Positions 34,341 to 43,697 are shown, counted from the stretch's first letter. The stretch: DNA of 64,000 nt from Streptomyces sp. V1I1 (GCF_030817355.1 NZ_JAUSZH010000001.1:3032501-3096500); one strand, 5' to 3'. The notes: a model not told the origin generated them from the letters alone. Numbers and translations are program-made.

Positions 34341-35201
34341 ATGAGCCCTCCACCGACGCAGTCAGGATCCCTTCGGATCACTGATCTCCACGTCACCTAC
34401 GGAAGGTCCGTGCGGGCGCTGCACGGGGTTTCGCTGAGCGTCCCGCAAGGCGGGATTGTTGCCGTCCTCGGCTCCAACGGAGCGGGCAAGACCACGCTGC
34501 TCCGGGCGGTCTCCGGGACCCTCGCGCTCCATCGGGGCACGGTGGACAGCGGCACCGTGCACTTCGGCGAAACACGGCTGACCGGCGATCCCGCGCGGTC
34601 GGTGGCCGCCGGAGTGGTGCAGGTGCCCGAGGGCCGCAGGATCTTCGGCGCCCTGTCGGTGGAGGACAACCTGCGGGCCGGGTTCCTGGGGGCCCGCCGT
34701 CGCGGTGGCGCTGACCGGCAGGCGGCCCGCGACCGCGTCTTCGCGCTGTTCCCGCTGCTGGCCGAGCGGCGGCGGCAGGCCGCGGGGCTGCTGTCCGGGG
34801 GCGAGCAGCAGATGCTCGCGATGGGCCGCGCGCTCATGGCCGCCCCCCGGCTGCTGCTGCTCGACGAGCCCTCACTGGGACTGGCGCCCCTCATGGTTCA
34901 GCGCATCGCGTCGGTCATCCGCGAGATCAACGCCCAGGGAACGTCGATCCTGCTCGTCGAGCAGAACGCCTCCATGGGCCTGGCACTGTCCGACCGTGCC
35001 TCGGTGCTGGACGTCGGCCAGGTGCGGCTGGAGGGGGCGTCGGCCGACCTCGCCGGCACGGACGAAGTGCGGCGCCTGTACCTGGGCGAGAGCATCGACG
35101 CCGGCACGGCGGGCCAGGACGCGGTGTCCGCAGCTACGTCCGCGACCGCCCTGTCCGCAACCGCACCAGGACTGACAGAGCTGGCCAGGTGGAACGGATG
35201 A
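34341..35201 (+). CDS. livF: branched-chain amino acid/amide ABC importer, ATPase (LivF type)
   Basis: 286 aa. Walker A GSNGAGKTT, signature LLSGGEQQMLAMGRAL, Walker B RLLLLDEPSLGLAP, H-loop equivalent in ILLVEQNA: the LivF class. The ATG at 34341 follows GAGGAG by seven bases. The C-terminus has an Ala/Ser/Thr-rich extension of about 35 residues beyond the usual end. First gene of a five-gene overlapping operon. Family members import leucine, isoleucine, valine, or short-chain amides and urea; the substrate cannot be fixed from the ATPase. Confidence 0.93.
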   Translation: MSPPPTQSGSLRITDLHVTYGRSVRALHGVSLSVPQGGIVAVLGSNGAGKTTLLRAVSGTLALHRGTVDSGTVHFGETRLTGDPARSVAAGVVQVPEGRRIFGALSVEDNLRAGFLGARRRGGADRQAARDRVFALFPLLAERRRQAAGLLSGGEQQMLAMGRALMAAPRLLLLDEPSLGLAPLMVQRIASVIREINAQGTSILLVEQNASMGLALSDRASVLDVGQVRLEGASADLAGTDEVRRLYLGESIDAGTAGQDAVSAATSATALSATAPGLTELARWNG

Positions 35202-36070
35202 GCATCGACGCCGCGGCCACGACGCGCGATCCCGCCTCGTCACCGGAACCGGACGCGGAGACGGAGCCGGTGCCGACGCTCACGGTCGACGCGCTGACCG
35301 TCCGCTTCTCCGGCCTCGTCGCCCTCGACGCCGTCTCATTCACCGTCGCCCCCGGTACGATCCACGCCCTCATCGGGCCCAACGGCGCGGGGAAGTCGAC
35401 CTGCTTCAACGTCGTGTCCGGGGTGTACCGCGCCACGGCCGGAGCCGTCCGGTTCGCGGGCAAGGACCTCACCCGCCTGGCACCGCACCGCATCGCCCGA
35501 CTCGGAGTGGCCCGCACCTTCCAGAACATCGTGCTCACCCACGGAACCGTCGCCGACAACCTCATGCTCGGCCGCCACAGCCTGACCCGTGCGGGATTCA
35601 CGGCGACCGCGTTGCGACTGCCCCAAGCGGTAAGGGAGCAGCGCCGCCACCGGGAGCGCGCGGCCGAGATCGCGGACTTCCTCGGCCTGGGCCCCGCCTT
35701 CGACAAGCCGGTGGGTTCGCTCGCGTACGGCGACCGCAAGCGCGTCGAGATGGCGCGCGCGTTGTGCATGGAGCCCAAGCTGCTGCTGCTCGACGAACCC
35801 GTCGCCGGTATGCATCCCACCGAGCGGGTGGCCATGGCCGAAACCATCGCCAAGGTCCGTGACGCCCTGGGCATCTCGATCCTCATCGTCGAGCACGACA
35901 TGGGCTTGATCATGCGGATCGCCGATGCCGTGACCGTTCTCGACTTCGGCCGGCTCATCGCCGACGGGACGCCCGAACGTGTCCAGCGCGACCCGGCGGT
36001 CATCAGCGCCTACCTCGGCGTCCCCGCAGAGGACGCCCAGGACGCCCAGGACGAAGGAACGCAACCATGA
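35198..36070 (+). CDS. livG: branched-chain amino acid/amide ABC importer, ATPase (LivG type)
   Basis: 290 aa. Walker A GPNGAGKST, signature LAYGDRKRVEMARAL (the YGxxRxxE variant typical of LivG), Walker B LLLLDEPVAGM. The ATG at 35198 overlaps the livF stop by ATGA. An N-terminal 25-residue acidic extension precedes the ABC domain. The C-terminus shows a near-repeat AEDAQDAQDEG. Partner of LivF in the cytoplasmic heterodimer. Confidence 0.93.
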   Translation: MSIDAAATTRDPASSPEPDAETEPVPTLTVDALTVRFSGLVALDAVSFTVAPGTIHALIGPNGAGKSTCFNVVSGVYRATAGAVRFAGKDLTRLAPHRIARLGVARTFQNIVLTHGTVADNLMLGRHSLTRAGFTATALRLPQAVREQRRHRERAAEIADFLGLGPAFDKPVGSLAYGDRKRVEMARALCMEPKLLLLDEPVAGMHPTERVAMAETIAKVRDALGISILIVEHDMGLIMRIADAVTVLDFGRLIADGTPERVQRDPAVISAYLGVPAEDAQDAQDEGTQP

Positions 36071-36957
36071 TCAAGCTGGCCGAAACGATTCTGAACGGAC
36101 TGGCGCTGGGTTCGGTGTACGCCCTGATAGCCCTGGGCTTCGTCGTGATCTTCAAGGCGTCAGGCGTCATGAACTTCGCCCACGGCTCCCTGCTCCTGTT
36201 CGGCGGCTATGTCACGGCACGGCTGCACGACACCATCGGCTTCCTGCCGGCTGTGCTCGTCGGCGCCGCGCTGGCAGCGGCGCTCGCGGGGCTGGTGCAA
36301 CTGCTGGCTACCCGCGGTCTGCGCGGAGCGGAAATCCACACGCTGACGATCCTGACGATCGGTATCGACGTCCTGCTCAGCACCGAACTGAACAGGCGGG
36401 TGGGCGCCGATTTCCTCAACATGGGAGATCCCTGGGGTGCCGACGTGACGCAGCTCGGGGACATCACCGTCGCCGACTCCCGGATCGCGAGCATAGCGGT
36501 GGCGATCGTTGTCATCAGCGTGTTCTTCGCCGCGTTCCGCTGGTCCCGCTGGGGCCTGTCCATGCGGTCGGCGGCCGCCGACCCGGAGGCCGCCTCCTTG
36601 ATGGGCATACGGCTGGACCGCGTACGGCTCATCGCCTGGTGCGTCGCCGGAGCGCTGGCCGCTCTCGCGGCGGTGTTCCTCGCCGCCTTTCCCGCCGCGG
36701 GCCTGGACCGCACCACCAGCCAGATCGCCCTGAGCGCCTTCCCCGCCGCCATCCTCGGCGGTATGGACTCGGCCGCCGGCGCACTCGTCGGCAGTCTCGT
36801 GATCGGCCTGACGGCGGCGATGGCCGCCGGCTACCAGAACGAGTTGAGCGCCCTGGGCTCCGGAATCTCCGACGTGGCCCCCTACCTCGTGATGGTGCTC
36901 GTACTCCTGGTCCGCCCGACCGGTCTCTTCGGATCGAAGGAGCTGACCCGTGTCTGA
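36067..36957 (+). CDS. livH: branched-chain amino acid/amide ABC importer, permease (LivH type)
   Basis: 296 aa, about eight spans. Begins with the LivH consensus NGLALGSVYALIALGFV and contains GVMNFAHGSLLLFGGY; the EAA-like loop includes DPEAASLMGIRLDRVRLIAW. ATGA overlap with livG. Ends RPTGLFGSKE, also family-typical. Confidence 0.95.
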   Translation: MIKLAETILNGLALGSVYALIALGFVVIFKASGVMNFAHGSLLLFGGYVTARLHDTIGFLPAVLVGAALAAALAGLVQLLATRGLRGAEIHTLTILTIGIDVLLSTELNRRVGADFLNMGDPWGADVTQLGDITVADSRIASIAVAIVVISVFFAAFRWSRWGLSMRSAAADPEAASLMGIRLDRVRLIAWCVAGALAALAAVFLAAFPAAGLDRTTSQIALSAFPAAILGGMDSAAGALVGSLVIGLTAAMAAGYQNELSALGSGISDVAPYLVMVLVLLVRPTGLFGSKELTRV

Positions 36958-38200
36958 CACCCTGTCGCCCGACACCTCCCCTCCTGCCACCACGGGCGCT
37001 CCCCCCGACGACTCGGGCGGCGCCGCCGGACGCCGGTCCGGCACAGCTTCCAGGGCGGGCACCGTCGCCGTCGCCGTGCTGCTTCTGCTCGTCCTCCCCT
37101 TCTACGTCTCCTCGTTCTGGCTTCAGACAGGCCTGTTCGCCATGGCCGCCGTCATCGGCGCCATCGGACTGAACCTGCTGTCCGGGACCACCGGACAACT
37201 GTCCCTGGGCCACGCCTTCTTTCTCGCCGTAGGCGCGTACGGCTATGTGTGGCTGGCCGCGGACCCGTCCGGCACCGGTTCCGCCCACCTGTACGGGCTC
37301 GGGCTGCCGCCCCTGCTCGCCTTCGTTCTCGCCGTCGTCCTCGCCGGTGTCGCGGGAGGGCTGTTCAGCCCCATCTCCGGTCGCCTGCGCGGCATGTACC
37401 TGGGCATCGCCACCCTCGCCCTGGTCTTCCTCGGCCACCACATGATGCTCAACGCCCGGGACATCACAGGCGGGTTCAACGGCCGCTCCGTGCCGGCGCT
37501 GGAAATCTTCGGGTTCTCCTTCTCCGAGACCTCACCCGACGGGCTCGCGGTACTCGGCGTCCCCTTCGGCGGACTTGAACGCCTCTGGTACTTCGGCCTC
37601 GTACTGGTGGCCATGGCCTGGCTCGCCGCGCGCAATCTCGTGCGCGGACGTCCCGGCCGTGCCCTTGCGGCGGTACGCGACAGCGAAATCGCCGCAGCCG
37701 TCATGGGAGTTCCCCTCTCCCGTTACCGCGCCTCGGCGTTCATCGTCTCCTCGATGTACGCGGGTGCCGCCGGCGCTCTGCTGGCTCTGGTGTTCAAACG
37801 CGTCGTCCCCGACCACTTCGGTCTGCTGCTCTCCATCGACTACCTGGCGATGATCGTCATCGGCGGCCTGGGATCGGTCGGCGGCGCCGTCGCCGGAGCC
37901 GTCTTCGTCGCCCTGATACCGCATGTTCTCACCAAGTACGCCGACCACCTGCCGCTGCTCACCGCACCCGGTACGGCCGGATCCGGCGTGACCCCCGGCG
38001 ACGCCGCGCGCTACCTCTACGGCGCCGCGATCGTCCTCGTCCTGGTCTTCGCGCCGGGCGGCCTGGCCGGCCTGGCCCACAGACGGCCGCGCCGCACCGG
38101 CGACGGCACTCGCCGCAACTGGCGTTTCCCTCTCCGCACCCGCACCACCTCCGACCCTCAGGGCGTCGAAGGCGCCACCCCGAAGGAGCAAACACCGTGA
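36950..38200 (+). CDS. livM: branched-chain amino acid/amide ABC importer, permease (LivM type)
   Basis: 416 aa. Overlaps livH by eight bases. An extended Pro/Gly-rich N-terminus precedes about ten spans; the family signature IGAIGLNLLSGTTGQLSLGH is intact, with the EAA-like loop RDSEIAAAVMGVPLSRYRA and IGGLGSVGGAVAGA near the end. The charged C-terminal tail is cytoplasmic. Confidence 0.94.
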   Translation: MSDTLSPDTSPPATTGAPPDDSGGAAGRRSGTASRAGTVAVAVLLLLVLPFYVSSFWLQTGLFAMAAVIGAIGLNLLSGTTGQLSLGHAFFLAVGAYGYVWLAADPSGTGSAHLYGLGLPPLLAFVLAVVLAGVAGGLFSPISGRLRGMYLGIATLALVFLGHHMMLNARDITGGFNGRSVPALEIFGFSFSETSPDGLAVLGVPFGGLERLWYFGLVLVAMAWLAARNLVRGRPGRALAAVRDSEIAAAVMGVPLSRYRASAFIVSSMYAGAAGALLALVFKRVVPDHFGLLLSIDYLAMIVIGGLGSVGGAVAGAVFVALIPHVLTKYADHLPLLTAPGTAGSGVTPGDAARYLYGAAIVLVLVFAPGGLAGLAHRRPRRTGDGTRRNWRFPLRTRTTSDPQGVEGATPKEQTP

Positions 38201-39453
38201 GACACCCCCGCCTTGCCCCGGCTGCAGCCGTCCTCGCCGTACTCACCCTGAGCGCCACGGCCTGCAGCACCAAAAGCGGTACCGGCACGAACACGGCCGG
38301 CAGCGACGGCGTCAAGACCGGCCCCGGAGTGACGCAGAAGACCATCACCCTGGGCGCGCTGACCGACCTCACCGGACCGTACGCATCGCTCGGCAAGAGC
38401 ATCGTCAACGCGCAGCAGCTGTACGCCGACCAGCTCAACGCCTCCGGCGGCGTCTGCGGCCGTACCGTCCGGATAACCGTCAAGGATCACGGCTACGACG
38501 TACAGAAGGCCGTGTCCGCGTTCACCGAGACCGAGCCGAATGTGGCCGCCCTGTCCCAGGTGGTCGGTTCTCCCGTGGTGTCCTCGTTGCAGCAGGAGAT
38601 CGAAGCCAAGCACCTGCTGACGCTTCCGATGGGATGGGCGTCCAGCCTGCTGGGCCACGAGTACGTCCAAGTGGTCGGATCCACCTATGACATCGACATG
38701 ATCAACGGCGTCGACTTCGTCGTCCGCAAGGCCAAGCTGAAGCCCGGCGACAAGATCGGCCACGTCTACTTCGAGGGCGAGTACGGTGAGAACGCACTCG
38801 CCGGAGCCAAGTACGCGGCGAAGCAGCACCGGCTGAGCATCGTCGAGCAGAAGATCAAGCCCACCGATCAGGATCTGACCGCACAGGTCACCGCCCTCAA
38901 GCAGGCCGGTGTCAAGGCGATCCTCATCAGCGCCGGCCCCAGGCAGTCGGCGGCCCTGGTCGGCACCGCGGCGGCGAAGGGATTCGCGGTCCCGGTACTC
39001 AGCAACGCACCCGGCTTCGCCCCGCAACTGCTCGCCACCCCGGTCGGCCCCGCCCTGGAGAAGCAGCTCTACCTGGTGAGCGCCGCCCCGGCGTTCAGCT
39101 CCGACACCCCGGCGATCCAGAAGCTCGCCAAGGACTACCAGGCGAAGTATCCGGGCCAGCTGCTCGACGCAGGGGTCGTCAGCGGCTGGAACACGATCAG
39201 CGTCCTCGGTGAGGACCTCAAGGCAGCCTGCAAGGCCAAGGACCTCACCCGGGAAGGCATCGCCGCGGCGCACCGCAAGCAGTCCGGGCTCAACGTTCTC
39301 GGAGTGTCGTTCGACTTCTCCGACCGCGCCAAGCCGTCCACCTACCAGTCCTTCATCCAGAAGCCCGCCAAGAAAGCGGCGGGCGGACTGGTGACCGTCG
39401 AGCCGGCCCGCGAAGTGCCCGCGGCACGGAGCTATCCACTGCCCAAGAGCTGA
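38197..39453 (+). CDS. livK: substrate-binding lipoprotein of the Liv-type importer
   Basis: 418 aa from the GTG at 38197, which overlaps the livM stop (GTGA). Lipoprotein signal with lipobox SATAC (C23), then the type I periplasmic-binding fold starting KTITLGALTDLTGPYA. The internal sequence (TLPMGWASSLLGHEYVQ, GVSFDFSDRAKPSTYQSFIQ) is of the Leu/Ile/Val-binding superfamily but not close to classical LivJ, so another ligand is possible. Placing the binding protein last is the reverse of the usual order, and the operon ends on a strong hairpin. Confidence 0.9.
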   Translation: MRHPRLAPAAAVLAVLTLSATACSTKSGTGTNTAGSDGVKTGPGVTQKTITLGALTDLTGPYASLGKSIVNAQQLYADQLNASGGVCGRTVRITVKDHGYDVQKAVSAFTETEPNVAALSQVVGSPVVSSLQQEIEAKHLLTLPMGWASSLLGHEYVQVVGSTYDIDMINGVDFVVRKAKLKPGDKIGHVYFEGEYGENALAGAKYAAKQHRLSIVEQKIKPTDQDLTAQVTALKQAGVKAILISAGPRQSAALVGTAAAKGFAVPVLSNAPGFAPQLLATPVGPALEKQLYLVSAAPAFSSDTPAIQKLAKDYQAKYPGQLLDAGVVSGWNTISVLGEDLKAACKAKDLTREGIAAAHRKQSGLNVLGVSFDFSDRAKPSTYQSFIQKPAKKAAGGLVTVEPAREVPAARSYPLPKS

Positions 39454-39469
39454 CCCGTCACCCGGTCCG

Positions 39470-39505
39470 CCGTGTGCGGCAGCGCTCTCACGCTGCCGCA
39501 CACGG
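39470..39505 (+). terminator. terminator of the liv-type operon
   Basis: A 15-bp perfect stem (CCGTGTGCGGCAGCG and complement) with a 6-base loop, 17 bp past the livK stop codon. Confidence 0.85.
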
Positions 39506-39600
39506 CCGCCGGCCGAACCAGGCGAAACTGACCATTCCGAAGACGACTTCGCCGTAGCTTGGGAGGGCAGAGCGAACGCGAGTGTCGGGGGCGAGGAGTC

Positions 39601-40309
39601 GTGCCGAACGGGCGTCCGGGACGGCCGGAGCAAGGCGGACCAGACGAGTTACCCGGATCGGGCGGTCCGGGGCGGTCAGACGACCCGGGCGGTCCGGGTC
39701 GATCAGACGGCCCGGGCGGTCCGGGCCGGTCAGACAGACCAGGCGGTCCGGGCCGGTCAGGCGGCAACCACTTCGGCGGGTCGGCGAAGGAAGTCATCCA
39801 GGCCGACCACATCGGACGGCTGTGCGTCGGCGGCGCCCCGCCCCCCGACCCCCCCGACCCCCTCGACCGCGCCGCCCGTGGGCTGCGCCGTATGGTCGCC
39901 GTCCAGTGGAAGGACGAGGCCGCGCACCAAGGGCTGTTCACCACCGCGCCGTTGACCGTCCGCTGGGTCCCGGGTCCGGGCGACCTCGCCGACCACCCCG
40001 AGAACGTCGGTGCCCGGACCGACTCGGCGATCCAGGCGCACCTGGCCGACGCGCTGATCCCCGCGGCGTACGCGCCGGGACCGCGGGCGCTCGCCGTTGG
40101 CGGGGCGGCCGGCTCCCGTGGCGGCTGCTCGGCTTCCTGGAGGACGCACACAGGCGGGGGCGCTCCGGCGGCGCGGCAGCGTGTACGACTTCCGGCACGC
40201 GCGCCTGCAGGAGGTGCTGTGCCAGAGCAACTCGCGCCCTGTGGCGGCGAGATGGGACACCCCGAAGGGCTACCGCGCGCGGCTGCGGGAGGACGGACGC
40301 CCCTGGTGA
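39601..40309 (+). pseudogene. decayed NACHT/NTPase-type gene with internal deletion
   Basis: From a GTG at 39601 the frame reads a Gly/Pro-rich linker, then KEVIQADHIGRLCVGG (an RHIM-like/linker segment) and RMVAVQWKDEAAHQGLFTTA, LTVRWVPGPGDLADHPENVG: the start of the helical domain found ahead of P-loop NTPase domains in many Streptomyces proteins. The P-loop domain itself is missing. The C-terminal part appears in other frames: LPWRLLGFLEDAHRRG and then RGSVYDFRHARLQEVLCQ, which is the usual end of that protein class. At least two frameshifts and a large internal deletion are needed. Confidence 0.65.
39660..39770 (+). repeat. 24-bp imperfect tandem repeat (GGPGRSDx units)
   Basis: Four to five copies of a unit close to GGCGGTCCGGGCCGGTCAGA, in frame, coding for GGPGRSDD/GGPGRSDG/GGPGRSDR in the N-terminal linker of the decayed NTPase gene. 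Confidence 0.85.
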
Positions 40310-40353
40310 GGACCGGCCCGCCGATCCCCCGCTCAGCCGGATGGCGCCCCCGT

Positions 40354-40359
40354 TAGGGT
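40354..40359 (+). promoter_or_regulatory. -10 element of a leaderless transcript
   Basis: TAGGGT ends seven bases before the GTG start at 40367, the spacing that puts the transcription start at or next to the start codon. No ribosome site exists. Confidence 0.6.
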
Positions 40360-40366
40360 TGCCGGC

Positions 40367-42034
40367 GTGGGGGTCAGCGAACAGGCAGAGACCGTACGGA
40401 CAAGCGTCGGCGAGCGGGACACGTCACCGAGGTGGCGCGTCCCGCTCGTGGCGATCGCCGTCGTCGTGCCCCTGTGCATCCTGTGGGCCGGCCGGCTCGC
40501 GACCGGCGGCGGCGATCTGGCCGCGCAGCTCGCCTGGGCCGGCTTCATGGAGCGGCACCCTGCGTCCGCGTACAACCTCTCCTGGTACGGCGGCACCCAC
40601 ACCGCCAACTACAGCCTGCTGACTCCCCCGCTGATGGCCGTCTTCGGCGTACCGGCCGTGTCCGTGGCCGCCGGCCTCTCCGGAGCGTGGGTGCTGGCCT
40701 GCCTGTTCGTACACAGCGGGGTGCCGCGGCCGGTGTGGCCTGCTGTCGTCGGGGCGCTCGCGCTCTGGTGCAACGTGGCCTCCGGGCGTACGACGTTCGC
40801 GCTGGGCGTCGCGATCGGGCTGCTTGCCGTGCTGTACGTACGCAGGAGCGCGATCGCGGCGGTGTGCGCGGCGCTCGCGACCATGGCCAGTCCGGTCGCC
40901 GGGCTGTTCCTGCTGGTGGCGGGGGCGGCGTATCTGCTGGACCGGCAGTTGCGGAAAGGCGCCGCGCTCGCGCTGCCGCCGTTCGTCGTGGTGGGAGCGG
41001 TGACACTGCTCTTCCCCTTCCAGGGCGAACAGCCCATGGCGTCCGGCAAATTGTGGCTGCCGCTGACCGTCTCCGCCGCGGTGGCCGTCGCGGCGCCGCG
41101 CAAGTGGCCGGTGGTGCGGTACGGAGCCGGGGTGTACGGCGTCGGGGTGGTGCTGACGTATCTCATCGCCTCGCCGATCGGCACGAACGTCGAGCGGCTG
41201 GTGGGTCTGGTGGGGCCGCCGGTGCTGCTCGCGGCGGTACTCGCGAGCGGGATCAGCGGGCTGGGCAAGCTCAGAGAGCTGGGCAGGCTCAGAGGGCTGG
41301 GCAGGCTCAGAGGGCTGGTCACGCTCGGTGGGCTCCTGCGAGCCGTGCTCGCGATCGCGCTCGTGCTGAACGCGCATTGGCTGATCGACAAGACCGAGGA
41401 CGATCTGGTCGTCTCCAACGACGTGCCCGCATGGGCCGCGCACACCGACGGACTCGTACGGGCGCTGGAGCGGCTGGGCGCCGACCGTACACGGGTCGAG
41501 GTCGTCCCCGCCCGCAATCACCGGGAGGCGACCGTCCTCGCCCCGCACATCAACATGGCGCGCGGCTGGAACCGGCAGCTCGACGTCGAGCGCGGGCGGC
41601 TCTTCTACGACGGGTCGCTGACCGAGGCGACGTACCGGCAGTGGCTGGACCGGTGGGCCGTCGGCTTGGTTGTGCTGCACCACGGGCGCCCCGACGGGCC
41701 CGCCGAGGGCGAGGCCGCGATCGTCAGGAGCGGGCCCGGCTGGCTGGAGCGGGTGTGGCAGGACGAAGGCTGGACCGTCTACCGGGTGCGGGACGCGGTT
41801 CCGCTGGCGGCCGCCCCGGCGACCGTGGTGCGCGGCGACGACGCGGAGCTGGTGGTGCGGATACCGGCGGCCGGATCGGTGACGGTGCGGGTGGCGTACT
41901 CGCCGTGGCTGCGGGCGGAAGGGGCGTGTGTGCGGGAGGAGGGCGAGTGGACACGGCTGACCGTGCCGCGGGCGGGAGAGTACCGGCTGGAATCGCCTTA
42001 CCGGCTGCCACGCTCGGCGGGCTCGGGCTGCTGA
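40367..42034 (+). CDS. polytopic membrane protein, putative glycosyltransferase-like (GT-C-type) architecture
   Basis: 555 aa from a probably leaderless GTG. About ten hydrophobic helices (for example AIAVVVPLCILWAGRLATGG and VVGALALWCNVASG) are followed by a roughly 190-residue soluble C-terminal domain (RVEVVPARNHREATVLAPHI, NRQLDVERGRLFYDGSLTEA). The layout, with extracytoplasmic loops carrying acidic residues after the first helix (GGGDLAAQLAW), resembles GT-C membrane transferases, but I cannot point to a diagnostic motif, so treat the function as unknown. It contains an 18-bp in-frame tandem repeat. Confidence 0.75.
   Translation: MGVSEQAETVRTSVGERDTSPRWRVPLVAIAVVVPLCILWAGRLATGGGDLAAQLAWAGFMERHPASAYNLSWYGGTHTANYSLLTPPLMAVFGVPAVSVAAGLSGAWVLACLFVHSGVPRPVWPAVVGALALWCNVASGRTTFALGVAIGLLAVLYVRRSAIAAVCAALATMASPVAGLFLLVAGAAYLLDRQLRKGAALALPPFVVVGAVTLLFPFQGEQPMASGKLWLPLTVSAAVAVAAPRKWPVVRYGAGVYGVGVVLTYLIASPIGTNVERLVGLVGPPVLLAAVLASGISGLGKLRELGRLRGLGRLRGLVTLGGLLRAVLAIALVLNAHWLIDKTEDDLVVSNDVPAWAAHTDGLVRALERLGADRTRVEVVPARNHREATVLAPHINMARGWNRQLDVERGRLFYDGSLTEATYRQWLDRWAVGLVVLHHGRPDGPAEGEAAIVRSGPGWLERVWQDEGWTVYRVRDAVPLAAAPATVVRGDDAELVVRIPAAGSVTVRVAYSPWLRAEGACVREEGEWTRLTVPRAGEYRLESPYRLPRSAGSGC
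41262..41333 (+). repeat. 18-bp tandem repeat inside the membrane protein gene
   Basis: Four copies of a unit close to GGGCTGGGCAGGCTCAGA encode LGKLRE, LGRLRG, LGRLRG and LVTLGG. The repeat preserves the frame and lies in a cytoplasmic loop between two predicted helices. Confidence 0.85.
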
Positions 42035-42090
42035 GCTGACCGGCTCGCGGTGAGGGCCGATTGTCAGTGGCGTGTGCCACGCTCGGGCCC

Positions 42091-42459
42091 ATGATTGACC
42101 ACATCGCGGTGCAGGTGGATGACCCGGCGGCCAGTGCCGTCTTCTACGACCGTGTGCTGGCCCCGCTCGGCGGCACCCGGCTGCTCGACTTCGGCGAGGT
42201 GATCGGCTGGGGCACGGCGCAACCGACGTTCTGGATCGGCCCGGTGACGACGGAGGGGCAGCCGCGCGAGGTGCACATCGCGTTTGTGGCGGCCGACCGC
42301 GCGGGCGTACGAGCGTTCCACGCGGCGGCCGTCGAGGCGGGGGCGGAGGTGCTGCACGAGCCACGCGTGTGGCCCGAGTACCACCCTTCGTACTACGGGG
42401 CGTTCGTCAGGGATCCGGACGGCAACAACGTGGAGGCGGTCTGCCATAGGCCGGAGTGA
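42091..42459 (+). CDS. VOC family (glyoxalase-like) protein
   Basis: 122 aa, one VOC module: IDHIAVQVDDPAASAVFYDR at the N-terminus and AFVRDPDGNNVEAVCH at the C-terminus supply the metal-ligand His and Glu positions of the fold. The start is the ATG at 42091. These small proteins bind a divalent metal and act in detoxification or resistance; no substrate is implied by the context. The upstream gene is on the same strand, 56 bp away. Confidence 0.9.
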   Translation: MIDHIAVQVDDPAASAVFYDRVLAPLGGTRLLDFGEVIGWGTAQPTFWIGPVTTEGQPREVHIAFVAADRAGVRAFHAAAVEAGAEVLHEPRVWPEYHPSYYGAFVRDPDGNNVEAVCHRPE

Positions 42460-42540
42460 AGCTCCAACCCCGGTAGCGGCGGGTCAGGGCTCGCCTGATC
42501 CGCCGCGACCGGGACACTTGGCGCGACCGGCTCAGTCAGC

Positions 42541-43584
42541 TCAGATCGTCGCCGTGTCGATCACGAACCGGTAGCGGATGTCGCTCGCCAGCACCCGCTC
42601 GTACGCCTCGTTGATCTGGTCCGCGCGGATCAGTTCGATCTCCGCGCCCAGACCGTGCTCGGCGCAGAAGTCGAGCATCTCCTGGGTCTCGCGGATACCG
42701 CCGATCCCCGAACCCGCGAGGGTCTTGCGACCGGCGATGACGGAGAACAGGTTCAGCGAGACGGGCTCTTCGGGAGCGCCCACGTTCACAAAGGCCCCGT
42801 CCGTCTTCAGCAGGCTCAGGTACTTGTCCAGCGGAAGCGGCGCGGAGACCGTGGAGACGATCAGGTCGAAGGTGCCCGCGAGTTGCCCGAAGGTCGCCTC
42901 GTCGCTGGTCGCGTAGTAGTGATCGGCGCCCAGCTTCAGGCCGTCGTCCTTCTTGCGCAGCGACTGGCTGAGGACGGTCACCTCGGCGCCCAGCGCATGC
43001 GCGATCTTGACGCCCATGTGGCCGAGGCCGCCCAGGCCGACGATGGCGACCTTCTTGCCGGGGCCCGCGTTCCAGTGGGCCAGCGGCGAGTAGAGCGTGA
43101 TGCCGGCGCACAGCAGCGGGGCCGCGATGTCCAGCGACAGGCCGTCGGGGATGCGCAGCGTGAATGCCTCGTCGACGACGATATGGGTGGAGTAGCCGCC
43201 GTACGTCGGCTCGCCGCTCTTGTCGAGGGCGTTGTACGTGCCGACCATGCCGCCCGTGCAGTACTGCTCCAGGCCTGCCGTGCAGTTCTCGCACTCGCGG
43301 CAGGAGTCGACCATGCAGCCGACGCCCACCCGGTCGCCGACGGCGAACTTCGTCACGCCGTCGCCGACCTCGGTGACAATGCCCGCGATCTCGTGGCCCG
43401 GCACCATCGGGAAGATGCCCTCGGCCCAGCCGTCGCGGGCCTGGTGGATGTCCGAGTGGCAGATGCCGGCGTACTTGATCTCGATGAGCACGTCGTGCTC
43501 GCCGACAGGGCGGCGCGGGACGGTGGTCCGCTCCAGCGGCGCCTTGGCGGCGAGAGCGGCGTATGCGGAAACGGTGGTGGTCAT
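42541..43584 (-). CDS. zinc-dependent NAD(P) alcohol dehydrogenase (YahK/AdhC-like)
   Basis: 347 aa. Catalytic zinc site: C42-type [15 protein letters not shown] and the [12 protein letters not shown] histidine/glutamate; structural zinc site with four cysteines in [20 protein letters not shown]; Rossmann [17 protein letters not shown]. This is the cinnamyl-alcohol-dehydrogenase-like aldehyde reductase group, generally NADPH-dependent reduction of aldehydes. It is divergent from an XRE regulator across about 120 bp, a common regulator/oxidoreductase arrangement. Confidence 0.93.
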   Translation of the reverse strand: MTTTVSAYAALAAKAPLERTTVPRRPVGEHDVLIEIKYAGICHSDIHQARDGWAEGIFPMVPGHEIAGIVTEVGDGVTKFAVGDRVGVGCMVDSCRECENCTAGLEQYCTGGMVGTYNALDKSGEPTYGGYSTHIVVDEAFTLRIPDGLSLDIAAPLLCAGITLYSPLAHWNAGPGKKVAIVGLGGLGHMGVKIAHALGAEVTVLSQSLRKKDDGLKLGADHYYATSDEATFGQLAGTFDLIVSTVSAPLPLDKYLSLLKTDGAFVNVGAPEEPVSLNLFSVIAGRKTLAGSGIGGIRETQEMLDFCAEHGLGAEIELIRADQINEAYERVLASDIRYRFVIDTATI

Positions 43585-43690
43585 GGCATTCAGCCTGCGC
43601 CGGGTCGCGGCACCTACCCAGCCCTCTGTTGTACCTACGTCCAGCGTGCCTACTACTGACAGGGACAGCCTCGACAGGCTCCCCGGCCGG

Positions 43691-43697
43691 TAATACT
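43691..43697 (+). promoter_or_regulatory. -10 of a probably leaderless XRE gene
   Basis: TAATACT ends 6 bases before the ATG at 43704, with no ribosome site, so the transcript is likely leaderless. Confidence 0.55.
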
